DNA of 33,072 nt. It comes from Anaerolineae bacterium (GTDB lineage: Bacteria; Chloroflexota; Anaerolineae; Aggregatilineales; Phototrophicaceae). How positions within the stretch are numbered: the stretch's first letter is position 1; each line of letters begins with the position of its first letter. The position numbers were made by a program, and so were the translations under genes. The DNA is taken from contig JAEURA010000185.1 in the NCBI GenBank assembly GCA_016789005.1, positions 1-33,072 on the forward strand. The letters run 5' to 3'. Shown here piece by piece: positions 8,025 to 16,223 of this stretch. The notes beneath the pieces are model-generated. The model did not search any database. It saw only the letters and a list, made by a program, of their open reading frames with translations, and was not told the origin of the DNA.

Positions 8025-10739
8025 TCACAGCACGTCCAGCGGGTCGATGTCGATGTACCAGCCCTTACGCGGCTGGATGCCTTCCAGCGCCTTGACCGGA
8101 TCGGGTCCGCGCAGCAGGAGATGCCAGCGGTAGAGGGTGTTCTCGCGCGTGAAAAAGCAGGGCGCGGGTCCGATCAGTTCGGTCCCGGTCAGGTCTTTCT
8201 GCGCCAGGCGGATGCGCAGCCGCATCGCCGCCTGCTCGGCTTCGGCGCGCGCCGTCGACTCGCTGGAGAAGCGGAAGAGGATGCGCACCAGCCGGCGAAA
8301 CGGCGGGTAGCCCAGGTCGCGCCGGGCGGCGATCTCGTGCGCGTAAAAAGCGGCATAATCATGGCGGGCGGCGGCAGCGATGGCGTCATGCCCCGGATGG
8401 TAGGTTTGCAGGATCACCCGCCCACCCAGCAGCCCGCGTCCCGCCCGCCCGGCGACCTGCGTGAGCAGCTGAAAGGTGCGCTCGCCGGCGCGGAAATCGG
8501 GCAGCGCCAGTCCGATGTCGGCGCTGATGATGCCGACCAGCGTCACCAGCGGCAGATCTAACCCTTTGGCGATCATCTGCGTGCCGATCATAACATCGAC
8601 CCGCCGCTGCACGAAGCGCATCCAGATCGCCTCATGTTCGTCATGCGACGTGGCGGTGTCGGCATCCCAGCGGGCGACGCGCGCCTGTGGAAACAGCTTG
8701 ACCAGCGCGCTTTCGACCTGCTGCGTCCCGGCGCCGAAATAACGGATGCGGTTCGATCCACACTGTGGGCAGGTCTCCGGCTGCGGCACGGCAAAGCCGC
8801 AGCGGTGACAGCGCAGCGCCTCTTCCACGCGGTGAAAGGTCAGCGGCGTTTCACAGCGCGGACATGCCGCGACATAGCCGCAGTCGCGGCAGAAGACGTA
8901 AGTCGCCTGACCGCGCCGGTTCAGGAACAGGATCGCCTGTTCCCTGTTCGTCAGCACTTCTTTCAGCGCTGCCTGCAGCGCCCCGCTGAAGATGCCCGTG
9001 TTGCCCGCCTTGAGTTCGGCGCGCATGTCCACGATCTCAACGGGCGGAAGATCGATCATCAGCCCTTCGTCGGTGTGGTCTTCCGGGCGGTAGTGCGGCA
9101 GGACACCTGCCTGCTCGCTGAGTTCCTGGATGTGCGCCCGGTGTCCCATGATCCGGCGCGGCAGTTCCAGCAGGCGAAGATCGCCCCGCGTCGCCCGGAA
9201 CATCGTCTCCACCGCCGGCGTAGCGCTGCCCAGCAGAAGCACACCGCCGCGCGTGCGCATCAGACGCTCCGCCACATCGCGGGCATGATAGTGCGGGGCG
9301 GCGAACGGCGGCGACTGCTTGTAGCTGTTGTCGTGCTCTTCGTCCAGGATCACCAGTCCCAGATCGACCAGCGGGGCGAACAGTGCCGACCGCGCACCAA
9401 CGATCACCCGCACCAGACCCTCGCGGGCGCGCCGCCAGGTGTCGTAGCGCTCGCCGTCGCTGATGGCACTGTGGATGATGGCGGTCTGCCCCGGAAAACG
9501 CGCCGCCACCCGGCGGGCTGTCTGCGGCGTCAGGGCGATCTCCGGGACCAGCAGGATCGCCGACCGTCCGGCTTCAAGGGCGGCTTCGATGGCGCGCAGG
9601 TAGATTTCGGTCTTGCCGCTGCCGGTGACGCCGTGCAGCAGAAATCCGGCATAGGCGCCGTCAGCAGCGCTGTCGCGCAGCGCCGCCTGGATGGCGCGCC
9701 AGGCATCCTCCTGCTCCGGCGTCAGCATCGGCGGGACGGCAGCGGCGAAGGTCTTGCCCGCCAGCGAGTCGCGCCAGGAGTCGCGCTCGCCCAGGTAGAC
9801 CAATCCCGCTTCTTCCAGCTTCTTGAGGTCGCCAAGCGCGGCGTCCGCCTGGGCGTAGATCCAGCTGACCTCCACCGTCTGATTCTCGCGCGCGAGAATG
9901 TTGAGGATGCGCAGCGGCTTCTCCAGTTTGCGCATCTGGTGCAGCGCCGCCATGACCGCTGTGACATCCACCGCCGTGTTCAGCTTGCCGGCGCGGCTGC
10001 GTTTCACCAGGTTCTGGTCGAGCAGCTTTTGCAGGTGGGCGTCATTCGCCCCAGAAAGGCGCAGTGCGGTTCGATCCTCGATGTCCGGCACGTCGGAGAC
10101 CAGCTCGAGAAGGTTCGCCATCAGTGAGGGGCGTTCCAGGGCGCGCACTTCGCGCAGGATATTCTTGGGGTGCACCGCCAGAGCGGCGGTCTGCACCACG
10201 CGCGGGCGCACGCGGGGTGGGGAGAGCGTCGATTCTTTGCGAACAACGCCCGCTTTCGCCAGCGAGTCGGCGGCGGCGCGCCAGTTCTTCCCGGCAAGCG
10301 CCAGATTGAGCTGACGCGCCCGCAGCGCGCCGCGTTTTTGCAGCAGAGCCACCAGTTCGCGCTCTTCAGGGGTTTTGATGGCGGCGGCGTCATATTCTGG
10401 TTCCAGCGACGCCACCAGCTCGCTGTGACCGGTCAGCCCCGGTGGCAGCCACAGCCACAGACAGGCGCTGAGCGACGCCAGCGACGATGACGCCAGCCAG
10501 CGGGAGATTTCGATTTGCAGCGGCGTGACCACCGGCTTGGTGTCGAGCCGGGCGATCACCGGTTTGGTCCTGGCGACCGAGGTCGTTTCACTCACGCCGA
10601 CGACGATGGCGGGTTCCATCGCCGTGCGGAAATCCACCTGCACCAGATGCCCTGGCTCGATCTGCCCATCAAGCTCCGGCGGCAGGTGGTAATCGAATAC
10701 GGCATCGACAGGGGTATTGACGACAACCTGAACGTACAT
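8025..10739 (-). CDS. priA: primosomal protein N' (replication restart helicase PriA)
   Basis: A 904-residue SF2 helicase that reloads the replisome at stalled forks. The N-terminal 3' DNA-end-binding domain begins YVQVVVNTPVDAVFDYHLP. Walker A is GVTGSGKTE (about 368-376), Walker B is DEEH (about 464), and motif III is GSATPAVE. The zinc-binding insertion has four CxxC pairs between about 616 and 661 (CRDC, CPRC, CHRC, CPQC). Helicase motifs include GTQMIAKGLDLP and QVAGRAGRG. It is longer than the roughly 730-830 residues common in the family; the extra length is in a winged-helix-like region of about 140-350. The start is fixed by the conserved N-terminus. The start codon is probably at or next to the transcript start (see the -10 at 10747-10752). 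It follows the propeller lipoprotein gene by 30 bases, so read-through is also possible. Confidence 0.96.
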   Translation of the reverse strand: MYVQVVVNTPVDAVFDYHLPPELDGQIEPGHLVQVDFRTAMEPAIVVGVSETTSVARTKPVIARLDTKPVVTPLQIEISRWLASSSLASLSACLWLWLPPGLTGHSELVASLEPEYDAAAIKTPEERELVALLQKRGALRARQLNLALAGKNWRAAADSLAKAGVVRKESTLSPPRVRPRVVQTAALAVHPKNILREVRALERPSLMANLLELVSDVPDIEDRTALRLSGANDAHLQKLLDQNLVKRSRAGKLNTAVDVTAVMAALHQMRKLEKPLRILNILARENQTVEVSWIYAQADAALGDLKKLEEAGLVYLGERDSWRDSLAGKTFAAAVPPMLTPEQEDAWRAIQAALRDSAADGAYAGFLLHGVTGSGKTEIYLRAIEAALEAGRSAILLVPEIALTPQTARRVAARFPGQTAIIHSAISDGERYDTWRRAREGLVRVIVGARSALFAPLVDLGLVILDEEHDNSYKQSPPFAAPHYHARDVAERLMRTRGGVLLLGSATPAVETMFRATRGDLRLLELPRRIMGHRAHIQELSEQAGVLPHYRPEDHTDEGLMIDLPPVEIVDMRAELKAGNTGIFSGALQAALKEVLTNREQAILFLNRRGQATYVFCRDCGYVAACPRCETPLTFHRVEEALRCHRCGFAVPQPETCPQCGSNRIRYFGAGTQQVESALVKLFPQARVARWDADTATSHDEHEAIWMRFVQRRVDVMIGTQMIAKGLDLPLVTLVGIISADIGLALPDFRAGERTFQLLTQVAGRAGRGLLGGRVILQTYHPGHDAIAAAARHDYAAFYAHEIAARRDLGYPPFRRLVRILFRFSSESTARAEAEQAAMRLRIRLAQKDLTGTELIGPAPCFFTRENTLYRWHLLLRGPDPVKALEGIQPRKGWYIDIDPLDVL

Positions 10740-10746
10740 ATCCCCT

Positions 10747-10752
10747 ATTGTA
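10747..10752 (-). promoter_or_regulatory. -10 box placing priA transcript start at the start codon
   Basis: Minus-strand TACAAT (five of six) ends eight bases before the priA ATG at 10739. Transcription would start at or within one base of the A of the ATG, implying a leaderless mRNA. The -35 position is weak. AGGGG lies only about two bases before the ATG, too close for a normal ribosome site. Confidence 0.45.
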
Positions 10753-10769
10753 GCACAGATGGTCGCTTT

Positions 10770-12392
10770 TCAGCGCCAGGTCAGCGGCACAGCGATGGTC
10801 GATCCACCCCCGGCGACCGGCTCCGATCGGAAAATGATGCGCCTGGAACCGTCGCTGAGGTTGACCAGCGCCAGATCGACAAATTCAGCAGGCGGCTGTT
10901 CTTCCAGACGGCGTTCCAGCACGGCGGCGCGGTCGCCCAGAACCACCAGGGCGTCAGCGAACTGCCCGCGCGTGATCCGCCGTTCCGCGCCCGATGCCAG
11001 ATCAAGGGCGTACAGGGCATTGTCATCGCCGCCGGCGATGTAATAAAGCCGCTCGCTCATCGCGCTGAAGGCAAACGCCGGGATGAGGTCGCCGCGCGCT
11101 CCGGCGCTGACCGTCAGCGGCGCATCCTCCGGCGCATCCAGTTCCATCAGCACGAGCTGATTATCGCCATCGGGAGAAGTCACGACCGCCGCCAGCCAGC
11201 GTCCATCAGGCGCGAAACGCGGCTCAGCGTTGGTCGTGCCGCTGTAGTTGGGAAACACCGCCTGACGCGCGACCGGCACGCTGATGCTCAGGCTTGCCGG
11301 TTCCGCCAGCTGGCTGAGCTGAACCGCCGCGATGGCAACAGTGTAGGCGGTCACGCCGTCCGGGACGGTGAAATAGACAGTCTCGCCGTCGGGCGACGAA
11401 AACATGACGTTAGTGCGGGCGAAAGTGACGAAACTGCCGGGCTGGGAATCGCTGTCGATCAGCGTCACGCTGCCATCCTCGACGCTGACCGAATAGAGCT
11501 GCCAGTGAGTCGTCGTGTCGCCGCGCGTGCAGCGGTGTCCCATCACCAACAGCGGATCGATCCCCACCCGGAGGATCTGCCCGCTGGTGAAGCGGCAGCC
11601 ATCCTCGGTCGGCAGCAAAGTGGCGAGTTCCCGCTCATTCGCTCCATCCCAGAGGATCACCGCCGCTTCGTCGGCGATCCCTTCGGCGCTGGCATAAAAG
11701 CGCAGAAAAGCAGCGTCATTGTCGCCCAGATCGTAGGCGACCACGTCCTCGAACGACGCCACCTGCGCCAGCGAAGTCGAGTCGTAGAGGCGCAGGACGC
11801 CATCGGCAAAATCGTTCAGCGCCGCGCCAAAGACGTAATCAAGATAGGCGAAGCGCCCACCCGCCGGCGAATAGCGAAAGGTCCCCATCCCCAGGCAGGC
11901 GAGATATTCGATCTCGCCAAGCGCGACCGGCGGCTGCGCGCCGCGCATCATGTAGAGCGTGCCGCGGTCGCCGCCGACGTAGAAGGCGAAGAGCTGCCCA
12001 TCGGGCGAAGTCGCCCGCTCGCCGCACGCCGCTGCCGGGCGTCCGCTGTCAGGGAATTCCAGGAGCGTGGAGACCGCACCATCCGTGCCGATCAGCGCGA
12101 TCTGGGCGGACCGCCCGCTCAGGTTGACCACGCCGTCGCCGCCGATCCAGGCGAGGACGCCGCCCAGCAGAACGTCGCTCGGCGCAAGAGTCACGCGCGG
12201 GGCATCGGTCGGTGTGGCAAACGGATCAGGTTCTTCGGTGACGGCTTCCGGCTGAAAGTCGGGGGTCGCAGCTTCAGTCGCTTCGGCGGTCGCAGCTTCG
12301 GCATCGGTCGGAACGGGCGTGGCGTCCCCGGATTGCGTCAGCTGGCAGCCGGTCAGCAGCGCGAATGAGATCAACACGAGGAGAAGTTTCAT
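10770..12392 (-). CDS. lipoprotein with WD40/TolB-like beta-propeller
   Basis: A 540-residue predicted lipoprotein. The signal peptide LLLVLISFALLTGC ends in a clear lipobox with Cys16. It is followed by a Thr/Pro/Ala/Glu-rich linker (about 17-70), then repeated propeller-like strands (ATSPDGQLFAFYV, RYSPAGGRFAYLD, RFAPDGRWLAAVV, FSSPDGETVYFTV, AFAFSAMSERLYYIA). It should be anchored outside the membrane. A ligand or partner cannot be predicted; propellers of this type bind proteins or glycans. The start at 12392 has GAGG seven bases upstream. It diverges from the glycosyltransferase gene; a weak -10 (TAAACT) lies about 40 bases before the start on the minus strand. priA follows 30 bases downstream in the same direction, without an obvious functional connection. 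Confidence 0.82.
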   Translation of the reverse strand: MKLLLVLISFALLTGCQLTQSGDATPVPTDAEAATAEATEAATPDFQPEAVTEEPDPFATPTDAPRVTLAPSDVLLGGVLAWIGGDGVVNLSGRSAQIALIGTDGAVSTLLEFPDSGRPAAACGERATSPDGQLFAFYVGGDRGTLYMMRGAQPPVALGEIEYLACLGMGTFRYSPAGGRFAYLDYVFGAALNDFADGVLRLYDSTSLAQVASFEDVVAYDLGDNDAAFLRFYASAEGIADEAAVILWDGANERELATLLPTEDGCRFTSGQILRVGIDPLLVMGHRCTRGDTTTHWQLYSVSVEDGSVTLIDSDSQPGSFVTFARTNVMFSSPDGETVYFTVPDGVTAYTVAIAAVQLSQLAEPASLSISVPVARQAVFPNYSGTTNAEPRFAPDGRWLAAVVTSPDGDNQLVLMELDAPEDAPLTVSAGARGDLIPAFAFSAMSERLYYIAGGDDNALYALDLASGAERRITRGQFADALVVLGDRAAVLERRLEEQPPAEFVDLALVNLSDGSRRIIFRSEPVAGGGSTIAVPLTWR

Positions 12393-12461
12393 GCGCCATC
12401 CTCAGTCAAATACCCGGATGAACGGTAGCTGTTCCAGTTTAGCACAGCCCATCCCTCCCTA

Positions 12462-12470
12462 TGATATAAT
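12462..12470 (+). promoter_or_regulatory. extended -10 promoter of the glycosyltransferase gene
   Basis: TGATATAAT is a perfect extended -10 (TG-N-TATAAT). The -35 position at 17-base spacing (GCACAG) is poor, as expected for extended -10 promoters. The predicted start is near 12477, about 50 bases before the ATG. In the leader, CTTTCC/GGAAAG (12504-12520) forms a 6-bp hairpin. Confidence 0.6.
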
Positions 12471-12525
12471 CCGTAAGTCCACCCCATTGTTGTTCAACGT
12501 GGGCTTTCCCTGTCGGAAAGGCTTG

Positions 12526-13266
12526 ATGCAGGAAAAGATGACCAAACACCATCCGCGCGCCGCAGAAGGCAAACCGCTCACGCTCAGCGTGATCATCCCC
12601 TGTTATAACGAAGTTAGTACGATTGCCGAGATGCTGGAACGAGTCCAGGATGTGGGTCTGGCGCAGCAGATCGTGATCGTCGACGACGGTTCGACTGATG
12701 GCACGCGCGATGTCCTGGCGCAGATCGAAGCGGAGCAGTACCCGGATGTCACGATCATCTACCGTGAACAGAACGGTGGCAAAGGCGCGGCGCTGGTCAC
12801 CGGCTTTCAGCACGCTACCGGCGACATCTTCCTGATTCAGGACGCTGATCTGGAATACGATCCGCGCGACTACCCTATCCTGCTGCGCCCGGTGCAGGAA
12901 GGTATCAGTCCCGTCGTCTATGGATCGCGCTTCCTGGGCGGTCCGCGTAAGGCGATGAACTTCTGGAATATGGTCGCCAACAAAGGGCTGACGCTGGTGA
13001 CAAACATGCTCTACAACGCCATCCTGAGCGACATGGAGACGTGCTACAAGGTCTTTCGCGCTGAAGTGGTGCGCGGCATGAAGATTCACGCGCGGGGCTT
13101 CGAGTTCGAACCGGAATTCACCGCCAAGGTGCTGAAGCAGGGTATCCGCATCTACGAAGTGCCGATCTCCTACAACGGGCGCGAATGGACGGAAGGCAAG
13201 AAGATCAAGTGGACCGACGCGCCGATTGCGCTGTGGACCCTGGTCAAATACCGCTTCGTGGACTGA
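12526..13266 (+). CDS. GT2 family glycosyltransferase, polyprenyl-phosphate mannosyl/glucosyltransferase-like
   Basis: A 246-residue GT-A-fold enzyme of family GT2 that resembles dolichol/polyprenyl-phosphate sugar transferases (DPM1/GtrB group). It starts LSVIIPCYNE, has QIVIVDDGSTDGT for nucleotide-sugar binding, GGKGAALVTGF, and the metal-binding IQDADLEYDP (about residue 100). The acceptor-side segment GSRFLGG and CYKVFR follow. There are no C-terminal membrane helices, so it is the soluble type. It likely makes a lipid-linked sugar donor for cell-surface glycosylation; the sugar is unknown. Starts at 12526 and 12538 are both possible. The first has GGAAAGG close upstream but partly within a hairpin; the second has AGGA four bases upstream. 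No partner glycosylation genes are adjacent. Confidence 0.88.
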   Translation: MQEKMTKHHPRAAEGKPLTLSVIIPCYNEVSTIAEMLERVQDVGLAQQIVIVDDGSTDGTRDVLAQIEAEQYPDVTIIYREQNGGKGAALVTGFQHATGDIFLIQDADLEYDPRDYPILLRPVQEGISPVVYGSRFLGGPRKAMNFWNMVANKGLTLVTNMLYNAILSDMETCYKVFRAEVVRGMKIHARGFEFEPEFTAKVLKQGIRIYEVPISYNGREWTEGKKIKWTDAPIALWTLVKYRFVD

Positions 13267-13284
13267 CGAACAGCACAGAAGGGT

Positions 13285-13354
13285 GAGGGATGAGGGACGG
13301 GTAAGGACGGTGCGCTCTTCTCATCCCTCATTCCTCATTCCTCATTCCTCATCC
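13285..13354. repeat. heptamer tandem repeat and inverted repeat after the glycosyltransferase gene
   Basis: Heptamers of the type TCATTCC repeat nearly five times at 13321-13354 (TCATCCC, then TCATTCC three times, then a partial TCATCC). GAGGGATGAG (13285-13294) pairs with CTCATCCC TC (13320-13329), so the block can form a 10-bp stem with a 25-base loop. On the minus strand the last unit supplies the TGA stop of the aminotransferase gene. Confidence 0.8.
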
Positions 13355-14683
13355 TTGATAGTACGGGTCCGCCTGCTCCAGTGCCGCATCGAGGATCGCC
13401 AGACCTTCCTGAATCTGTTCCTCGGTGATGATCAGCGGCGGCGTGCTGAAGACGTAGTTCCAGCGCACCAGGGTGCTCAGCCCGTGTTCTTTGAAAGTCT
13501 TGTTGATCTTCTGCATCGGCTCGGTGAAGGGGGCGTTGAACGGGCTGAGCGGCTCGCGCGTGGTCCGGTTCTTGACCAGCTCGATGACCTGATGCAGCCC
13601 CGTGCCGCGCACATCACCGATGACCGGGTGCTTTTCGGCGAGATCCATCAGCCCGCGCCGCAGCACTTTGCCCAGTTCCCGTGACCGTTCGATCAGGTTT
13701 TCGCTGCGGTAGACCTCGATGTTGGCGATTGCCGCCGCGCACGCCAGGGTGTGCGCGCTGTAGGTCAGCCCGCCCTGCAGGACATGATCATTGAAGAAAG
13801 CGGCGATCTTGTCGGTGACGACCGTCGCGCCCAGCGGGACATAACCGCTGGTCAGCCCCTTCGCCGTGACCAGGATATCCGGCTTGACATCCGCGTAGTG
13901 CTCAATGCCGAACCACTCGCCGGTGCGCCCCCAGCCGCTCATCACCTCGTCGACGATCAGCACCATGTCGTAACGATTGACGATCTCCTGGATGCGCGAC
14001 CAGAAGACCGCCGACGGCTGCATGATGCCGCTGCTGCCGCTGTAACCTTCCAGCAGGATCGCCGCGCACTGCTTCGGACCTTCCTGCAAAACAATCTCTT
14101 CGATCAGCTCGGCGACGATCAGGTCGCCCTCTTCCTGGGTGCGCCCGCTGTAGATCGGGCTGCGATAGGCATACGGGTCAGGCAGGCGCACGATCCAGGG
14201 CACGCCGGGTTCGATGCCCAGACGGCGCGGGTCGCCGCCGGCGGTAGCAGCGGCGAACGTGCCGCCATGATAAGACTTGTAGCGAGTGAGAATCTTGTCC
14301 TTGCCGGTGTACAGCCGGGCGATCTTCATGGCGTTTTCGATGGCGTCCGCGCCGCCCAGCGTGAAGAACGTCTTGGTCAGGTCACCGGGGGTGACTTCGG
14401 CGATCATCTCGCCCAGGCGTCCGCGCACTTCGGTGGCGTGGCTGGGCTGCACATAGGTCAGCTTCGCCACCTGATCCTGAATCGCCTTGACGACGTGAGG
14501 GTGGCTGTGCCCAATGTTGACGTTGACCAGCTGCGCCGACCAGTCGATATAGCGTTTGCCTTCACTGTCCCACAGATAGACGCCCTCGGCATGGTCGAAG
14601 ACGATGGGGTTCCAGCTTCCCTGGGCGGACCAGCTGGTCAGGGTATAGTCGCGATTCTGCTGCACAACGGAAGCGGTTGACAT
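13349..14683 (-). CDS. class III pyridoxal-phosphate aminotransferase (omega-amino acid:pyruvate type)
   Basis: A 444-residue PLP-dependent enzyme moving an amino group from a terminal amine to a keto acid. Features include the N-terminal GVYLWDSEGKRYIDWSAQ, the phosphate-binding GGADAIENAMK (about 110-120), the aromatic-containing KSYHGGTF, the PLP-ring aspartate in IVDEVMSGWGRTG (D245), and the Schiff-base lysine in LVTAKGLTSGYVPLG (K275). Length and motifs fit the omega-amino acid/taurine/beta-alanine:pyruvate group; the substrate cannot be set from sequence. The ATG at 14683 has GGAG about ten bases upstream. The stop codon lies within a heptamer array, so its final residues (DPYYQG) may have been set by repeat expansion. 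It is flanked upstream by the second 109-bp repeat and TPR genes without obvious pathway links. Confidence 0.9.
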   Translation of the reverse strand: MSTASVVQQNRDYTLTSWSAQGSWNPIVFDHAEGVYLWDSEGKRYIDWSAQLVNVNIGHSHPHVVKAIQDQVAKLTYVQPSHATEVRGRLGEMIAEVTPGDLTKTFFTLGGADAIENAMKIARLYTGKDKILTRYKSYHGGTFAAATAGGDPRRLGIEPGVPWIVRLPDPYAYRSPIYSGRTQEEGDLIVAELIEEIVLQEGPKQCAAILLEGYSGSSGIMQPSAVFWSRIQEIVNRYDMVLIVDEVMSGWGRTGEWFGIEHYADVKPDILVTAKGLTSGYVPLGATVVTDKIAAFFNDHVLQGGLTYSAHTLACAAAIANIEVYRSENLIERSRELGKVLRRGLMDLAEKHPVIGDVRGTGLHQVIELVKNRTTREPLSPFNAPFTEPMQKINKTFKEHGLSTLVRWNYVFSTPPLIITEEQIQEGLAILDAALEQADPYYQG

Positions 14684-14784
14684 AATTTAGCTTCTCCGAA
14701 AATGGCTCTATGCCGGGCAATTCTATCCCTGTGCGTCAGACCATGCCATGCCACGTCATCAGCAAGAGAAAGCGCCTTAAAGCG

Positions 14785-14893
14785 GAATCTCGAAAGAAAA
14801 CCACGAGTGGGAGACCCGGCGGGTCTCCCCTACGCCCGCCACCTCGTAGGGGCGAGCCGCTGGCTCGACCGTTGAAAAGAGGCGAGACCAGGC
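14785..14893 (-). repeat. 109-bp palindromic repeat element, copy 2 (inverted)
   Basis: On the minus strand it begins at the base following the TAA of the TPR gene and runs toward the aminotransferase gene, so its position relative to the upstream stop codon matches copy 1 at 7902-8010. The core (14809-14870) differs from copy 1 at 4 of 62 positions. Two of these form a paired C/G to A/T change that keeps a hairpin stem intact. Weak similarity to copy 1 continues for about 15 more bases toward 14770. Confidence 0.85.
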
Positions 14894-16201
14894 TTACGAA
14901 CTGCCCTCGCCAAGCGGCACCAGGAGCGGTTCGACGGTGGGTTCAGGCGTCGCCGGTTCGGCAAACTGCGGATTCAGCGGCGCGCCGCACTGAAGCAGGA
15001 ACTCCTCGAACGCCGCCAGCCGTTCTACGTCTGGCGCTTCGCTCTCCTGTTCCAACCCCAAGCCGGTGCGCAGGAGCGGCGTGGCGCGGCGGCAGTCCCC
15101 CAGGTTGGCATAAGTCCGCCCGGCGCGCAGGAAATAAAGCGGGTCCTGCGTGCCTGTGTCGATGATGCGCTGATAGCTTTCCGCCGCCGCCTGCTGGTTG
15201 CCCAGCCCGATCTGGACGGTCGCCATGTAGTTCAGACAGGGGATATTCTGCGGCGCGGCGACCAGGCAGCGCCCCAGGTAGTCGCTCGCCTTGTTGGGGT
15301 CGCCATAGACCTGATACTGGAAATAACCGAGCGCATAGAGTGCGTCCAGGTTGTTCGGGTTGGCTTCGATGACCTGTTCCAGAGTGTCCAGTCCAACATC
15401 GTAGTTTTGCAGGCTCCAGTCCGCCCAGGCGCGCTCGACCATGAAGTGCGGCAGGTTCGCCGCGTAGCTGGACGCCGCATCGAAGTCGTCGCGCGCGGCG
15501 GCATAGTCGAAATTGACGGCGATGTTCCAAAGCCCGCGCACAAAATGGGCTTCGGCGCTTTCCGGGTCCGCCTGCAAAGCCTGATTGATACGCTCTTCCG
15601 CCGCCGCAGTCTGTTCGGCATCCAGATAGGCTTCCGCCATGAATGCCAGCGCCGGAGCATGATCCTCGTCGAGCGAAAGCGCCTGCAAACCGCTGGCGAT
15701 TGCCTGGGCGAAGAACCCGCTGCGTGACAGCGCCCAGGCGCGAATCGCCCAGGCGTCCGCCGAGAAGGGATTGGCATTGACCGCTTGTTCCGCCGCCGTC
15801 AGCGCCTCAGCGTTGCGGCGTTCGACCAGCAGCCCATAAGTGTAACGGTAGTGCGAGCGGATGTCGTTGGGAGCGTTCGCCAGGAGCGCGCCATATTCTG
15901 ATACCGCCTGATCGATTGACCCTTGCAGCCACAGATTGTCGGCGGCGGCGAGGCGCTGAGTCGGGTCGGTGGTCGGGGGCGGCGTCGGCGCGACCAGTGT
16001 GGCGATGCTGCCCCCGGCGTTGGAAATGCCGTCACTGATCGCCTGGCGAATCGGGGGACCGATCTGGTCGGCGTTGACGTAGATCAGATACCCCGCCCCC
16101 ACCACCAGGGGAGTGAGAATCCACAACCAGAGCCAGCGGGTGGACACCAGGTGCACCCGGCGTTTCTTCGGTTGATAGCGTTTTGGCGTGCGTAGATACA
16201 T
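14894..16201 (-). CDS. membrane-anchored TPR protein (second of a tandem pair)
   Basis: A 435-residue protein with a basic N-terminus (RYQPKKRR), one membrane helix (about 22-43, LWLWILTPLVVGAGYLIYV) and an outward C-terminal region. A short proline-rich spacer (PTPPPTTDPTQ) leads into about eight TPR-like helical pairs: WLQGSIDQAVSEYGALLANAPND, EALTAAEQAVNANPFSADAW, AIASGLQALSLDEDHAPAL and so on. The tail is rich in Pro/Thr/Glu. TPR arrays hold partners in protein complexes; nothing shows which. It lies 22 bases after the related TPR gene and is probably co-transcribed and possibly co-assembled with it. The ribosome site before ATG 16201 is weak (GAAAG), suggesting translational coupling. 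The second 109-bp repeat starts right after its stop. Confidence 0.82.
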   Translation of the reverse strand: MYLRTPKRYQPKKRRVHLVSTRWLWLWILTPLVVGAGYLIYVNADQIGPPIRQAISDGISNAGGSIATLVAPTPPPTTDPTQRLAAADNLWLQGSIDQAVSEYGALLANAPNDIRSHYRYTYGLLVERRNAEALTAAEQAVNANPFSADAWAIRAWALSRSGFFAQAIASGLQALSLDEDHAPALAFMAEAYLDAEQTAAAEERINQALQADPESAEAHFVRGLWNIAVNFDYAAARDDFDAASSYAANLPHFMVERAWADWSLQNYDVGLDTLEQVIEANPNNLDALYALGYFQYQVYGDPNKASDYLGRCLVAAPQNIPCLNYMATVQIGLGNQQAAAESYQRIIDTGTQDPLYFLRAGRTYANLGDCRRATPLLRTGLGLEQESEAPDVERLAAFEEFLLQCGAPLNPQFAEPATPEPTVEPLLVPLGEGSS

Positions 16202-16223
16202 CGTCGATTTCTTTCGCCCGCCG

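Noticed and set aside
8634..10127. 497-codon plus-strand frame opposite priA
   Set aside because: Same reverse-frame composition; the PriA motifs on the other strand are unambiguous.
10515..12368. Long open frame of 617 codons on the plus strand opposite priA and the lipoprotein gene
   Set aside because: It is antisense to two well-supported genes, has an Arg/Gln/His/Asp-rich composition typical of reverse-frame translation of GC-rich genes, and has no recognisable domain.
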